Below, piece after piece: positions 5,290 through 7,298 of a stretch of DNA of 7,298 nt (its first letter is position 1; every line of letters begins with the position of its first letter). The position numbers and the translations under genes are program-made. The notes beneath the pieces are model-generated. The model did not search any database, was not told the DNA's origin, and saw nothing but the letters and a program-made list of their open reading frames with translations. Source of the stretch: Oligosphaeraceae bacterium (lineage in GTDB: Bacteria > Verrucomicrobiota > Lentisphaeria > Oligosphaerales > Oligosphaeraceae); contig JAAYYJ010000171.1 in assembly GCA_012515455.1 (NCBI GenBank), forward strand, positions 1 to 7,298, written 5' to 3'.

Positions 5290-6045
5290 GAAGATCGCAT
5301 GGCGTTCTTCTTCACTGAGGTGCTCGGCCAGGACTCCGGCCACATACATGCCGGGGCTGCGCAACGGGAAATCAGTGCCGAAGATAATCTTGTCCGGTCC
5401 GGCGGTTTTGAGGCCGAAGCGGAGCATCCCCCAGCTGTTGGGGCCGCTGCCGGAGATATCCAGAGCGGCGTTCGGGTACTGCGCAATCGTCTCCAACCGG
5501 GTGGCGTAGACTTTGGGGTCTGCGGTGGGATGCGCGACAATCAGCTTTAGGGACGGGAAGCGGCGCAGGATTTCCGGCAGGTCACTCTCCTGCAGCAGGT
5601 GCAGATTCACCGTCAGGCCCAATTCCTGAATGCAGGCGAAGATTTCCAGCATGGCCGGCGACAGGCAGTCCCGGAATTCCATCATGTAAGGAACCAGCTC
5701 GCCGACGAATTTCACCCCGTGTTCGTCGCGCATCTTGAGCAGCTCCCGGCAGGATTCGACCGGGAAGGCGGGATGGACATGCACACCGGGGATATAGAAA
5801 TCACCCTGGCGGTCGCGGAAGGACAGTGCGGCCCGGTTCAGAGCCTGGATTTCCCGGAAGGACTCCGGTGGGGCGGGGAAGCGTTTCACGACTGAGCCGC
5901 AGGTCTGTTCGATGCCGGCCGCGCGCAGTTCAGATACGAACTCCTCCTCACTCATTTCCTGCCCGAAGAGCAGCAGCCGGCAGGATTTTTCTTCGGCCAG
6001 AGGGTGGATGTGCGCGTCAATGATATGGTATTGGCTGACGTCCAT
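5257..6045 (-). CDS. Amidohydrolase_2 family metal-dependent hydrolase (second of pair)
   Basis: ATG at 6045 has AGGA seven bases upstream and lies 14 bases after the stop of the preceding amidohydrolase; an in-frame TTG at 6084 would overlap that gene and is less likely. The product has 262 residues and forms a single TIM-barrel domain. Metal and catalytic positions of the Amidohydrolase_2 group are visible: DAHIH (His12, His14) at the end of strand 1, GVHVHPAF (87-94), VKFVGEL with Glu116, NLHL with His149, IVAHPT with His172, and FGTDFP with Asp225 at the end of strand 8, followed by the closing ISGNFRRLL-like element typical of the family C-terminus. No signal peptide is evident, so it is cytoplasmic. 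Relatives cleave lactones, amides or decarboxylate; the substrate cannot be told from sequence. It is only distantly similar to its neighbour, arguing against a recent duplication. The 3' end overlaps the thioredoxin-fold gene on the opposite strand. Confidence 0.88.
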   Translation of the reverse strand: MDVSQYHIIDAHIHPLAEEKSCRLLLFGQEMSEEEFVSELRAAGIEQTCGSVVKRFPAPPESFREIQALNRAALSFRDRQGDFYIPGVHVHPAFPVESCRELLKMRDEHGVKFVGELVPYMMEFRDCLSPAMLEIFACIQELGLTVNLHLLQESDLPEILRRFPSLKLIVAHPTADPKVYATRLETIAQYPNAALDISGSGPNSWGMLRFGLKTAGPDKIIFGTDFPLRSPGMYVAGVLAEHLSEEERHAIFSGNFRRLLLQ

Positions 6046-6059
6046 TGGTGTTTCCTGCA

Positions 6060-6866
6060 CTAATTTATCTTGAGGCCCAGCCAAGGAGCGATATTGCCGC
6101 CGAAAACCTTGTCCTGGAATTCAGCCGGGATGATTTGGGAGTAGTATTTTTGCGCTTCGGGGATGATTTCCGGCAGGCTGATATAGGCATCGGAGCCCAG
6201 CATCAGCTTGTGCATGGCGTTGCTGCTGCCGTAGCAGTATTTGAAAACGAAGAGTTCCTCCAGAGCCTGGCTCGAGAGGCTGCCCCAGCTGCCGCAGCCG
6301 GCCAGGTCGGCGTAGATATTCGGGGTGGAGCGCACCAGCTGCGCGCCCTGCTGCCGGAACAGCGAGGTGCCCAGATGAGCCATGATCACCGGCAGTTTGG
6401 GGAAGGAGCGGGCGATGCGGTCCAGGGTCAGCGGTTGCATATTGCGCACCAATGGGCGCCGGAAATCCGGGGTAGCTTGAGTAGGGCTGGGGCGGTAATG
6501 GCCGGTATGAAAGAGGGCAGGGAATCCCAGCGGTTCGATTTTTTCATAGATTGGCATATAGAGATCGTGGTCGTATTCATACCATGGGGCGATGAACTTG
6601 AAGCCCCGGAAGCCCTGATCAATCAGGCGGTCCACTTCGGCCAAGTCGTTGTCATGCCAGAGGTTGATCCAGGCGAAAGGCACCACCCAGTCCGGGTATT
6701 GCCGGGCGATGCGCAGGGTGGCGTCATTCCCGGGATAGGTATGGTCTCCCCGCCAATGCCCGCCGCTGAGGCAGGCAATAGTCTCATTTTGCTCCAGTAC
6801 GGAGATGAATTTCCGCACCATTTGCGGGTCATCGGAGTCACTGTGGACGTGATGATCGATTTTCAT
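6060..6866 (-). CDS. Amidohydrolase_2 family metal-dependent hydrolase (first of pair)
   Basis: ATG at 6866 gives 268 residues; the ribosome binding site is poor (GGAA only two bases from ATG). The TIM-barrel metallohydrolase motifs appear in order: IDHHVHSD with the HxH pair His6 and His8, GFRGFKFIAPW with Lys90, ALFHTGH with His120 and His123, VIMAHLG with His164, and LMLGSDAY with Asp226. These correspond to the metal ligands and catalytic Asp of the group that includes 2-pyrone-4,6-dicarboxylate lactonase and related decarboxylases. No export signal is visible. A segment at 190-222 (GCGSWGSLSSQALEELFVFKY) is rich in aromatics near the active-site face and may contribute to substrate choice. 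The gene lies 75 bases downstream of the M19 dipeptidase gene and 14 bases before the second amidohydrolase, implying a shared transcript and perhaps sequential steps in one degradative route. The substrate is unknown. Confidence 0.88.
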   Translation of the reverse strand: MKIDHHVHSDSDDPQMVRKFISVLEQNETIACLSGGHWRGDHTYPGNDATLRIARQYPDWVVPFAWINLWHDNDLAEVDRLIDQGFRGFKFIAPWYEYDHDLYMPIYEKIEPLGFPALFHTGHYRPSPTQATPDFRRPLVRNMQPLTLDRIARSFPKLPVIMAHLGTSLFRQQGAQLVRSTPNIYADLAGCGSWGSLSSQALEELFVFKYCYGSSNAMHKLMLGSDAYISLPEIIPEAQKYYSQIIPAEFQDKVFGGNIAPWLGLKIN

Positions 6867-6900
6867 AATTCCAGTTGTTGATTGGTGGTGTGATTTAAGA

Positions 6901-6930
6901 ATCCCCCTGGCCCAGTAGAGGCTGGGGGAT
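6901..6930 (-). terminator. Hairpin between the dipeptidase and the amidohydrolases
   Basis: ATCCCCC (6901-6907) and GGGGGAT (6924-6930) form a 7-bp GC-rich stem, continued by GCC/GGC (6910-6912 with 6920-6922) over a small internal loop and a 7-base apical loop. On the minus strand it begins 11 bases after the dipeptidase stop and is followed by TCTTAAAT, a poor T tract. It may be a leaky terminator that lowers expression of the downstream amidohydrolases, or a processing stem. Only about 34 bases separate it from the next ATG, which leaves little room for a separate promoter. Confidence 0.45.
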
Positions 6931-6941
6931 GCGTTGCGATT

Positions 6942-7298
6942 TCAGTGCAGGGCAAGATCGGCAGCGTGGACCATGCGCTCGGGTTCATTGGCTTTGAGCA
7001 CCCGCAGGAAGTTCTGGCCCAGGACCTTGGCGATGTCCTCATCGGAATAACCACGCATTACCAGTCCGACTGTGTACAGCGGCCAGTTGGTCCAGGCCAG
7101 GCTGCCTGCGACCGATTCATCGGTGGGCGGAACCGGCATGCCGCCGGAACGCCCCCAGTTCCCCCAGAAGGCATTGCCCTTGTAACGGGCATTTGGGTAG
7201 CCGCTCACGCCTTCGGGATGTTTGCCGTGGTAGGTGTTGTCGGTACCGATGGCCACATGGTCCACGCCAATCAATTTGGCAATGTAGTCGATATGGTC
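6942..7298 (-). CDS. Membrane dipeptidase family protein, peptidase M19 (partial, N-terminus beyond right edge)
   Basis: The C-terminal 118 residues are present; the frame stays open to the window edge. M19 (renal dipeptidase) enzymes are binuclear-zinc TIM-barrel hydrolases that cleave dipeptides, including those with a D-residue at the second position. The diagnostic segment DHIDYIAKLIGVDHVAIGTD opens the visible part: the first His aligns with human DPEP1 zinc ligand His219, and the Arg230 position eleven residues on is Asp, as is common in bacterial members. GYSDEDIAKVLGQNFLRVLKA near the end matches the closing helix of the family. Between these blocks lies a long Gly/Trp/Pro-rich stretch (about visible residues 25-72), roughly 25 residues longer than the simple bacterial form as I remember it. 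The other metal ligands (HxD, Glu, His198) are outside the window, so activity cannot be judged. It is the most upstream visible gene of the minus-strand hydrolase cluster. Confidence 0.88.
   Translation of the reverse strand, partial: DHIDYIAKLIGVDHVAIGTDNTYHGKHPEGVSGYPNARYKGNAFWGNWGRSGGMPVPPTDESVAGSLAWTNWPLYTVGLVMRGYSDEDIAKVLGQNFLRVLKANEPERMVHAADLALH

Noticed and set aside
6045..6881. 278-codon open frame on the plus strand across the first amidohydrolase
   Set aside because: It is antisense to a gene with complete metallohydrolase motifs and has no recognisable domain or ribosome binding site.

Overview
The window is gene-dense, moderately GC-rich bacterial DNA with short intergenic gaps and Shine-Dalgarno-led starts. 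It holds eight genes on two strands plus a partial one at each edge counted within them: a cut XerC/D-type recombinase (left edge, minus), five plus-strand genes from about 881 to 5289, and three minus-strand genes from 5257 to the right edge, the last of which is cut. An LpxH-type hydrolase suggests an outer-membrane-bearing organism. The mix of a DUF4380-type mutarotase-fold protein, an unusual extended-SDR protein, paired Amidohydrolase_2 proteins and an M19 dipeptidase is reminiscent of the PVC group (Lentisphaerota, Verrucomicrobiota, Planctomycetota). That placement rests on remembered family distribution, not on a marker gene, and is tentative.

Layout. 1-655 (-): N-terminal 218 residues of a tyrosine recombinase of the XerD/XerC type. 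656-880: divergent intergenic region with a candidate promoter, a strong AAGGAG and a possible 14-codon leader ORF. 881-1852 (+): DUF4380-like protein with a Cys-rich acidic tail. 1869-2630 (+): LpxH-like metallophosphoesterase. 2636-3658 (+): NAD(P)-binding SDR/epimerase-like protein in which the catalytic lysine position is Cys. 3659-3722: short gap with a hairpin. 3723-4790 (+): YchF-like P-loop protein with a clear TGS domain but degenerate switch regions. 4783-5289 (+): membrane-anchored thioredoxin-fold protein without CxxC, overlapping the previous gene by 8 bases. 5257-6045 (-) and 6060-6866 (-): two different Amidohydrolase_2 proteins. 6942-7298 (-): C-terminal part of an M19 membrane-dipeptidase family protein.

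How they fit. The plus-strand genes at 881-3658 are spaced 16 and 5 bases apart and look like one transcription unit; the YchF-like/thioredoxin-like pair is translationally coupled and may be a second unit or the tail of the first. The minus-strand trio looks like a catabolic or salvage hydrolase cluster (dipeptidase plus two metal-dependent hydrolases). The two units converge and overlap by 33 bases at their 3' ends. I see no CRISPR array, tRNA, rRNA, insertion sequence or recognisable defence system. The most unusual content is a run of recognisable enzyme folds with altered active-site motifs: SDR without Lys, YchF without its switch motifs, thioredoxin fold without CxxC.
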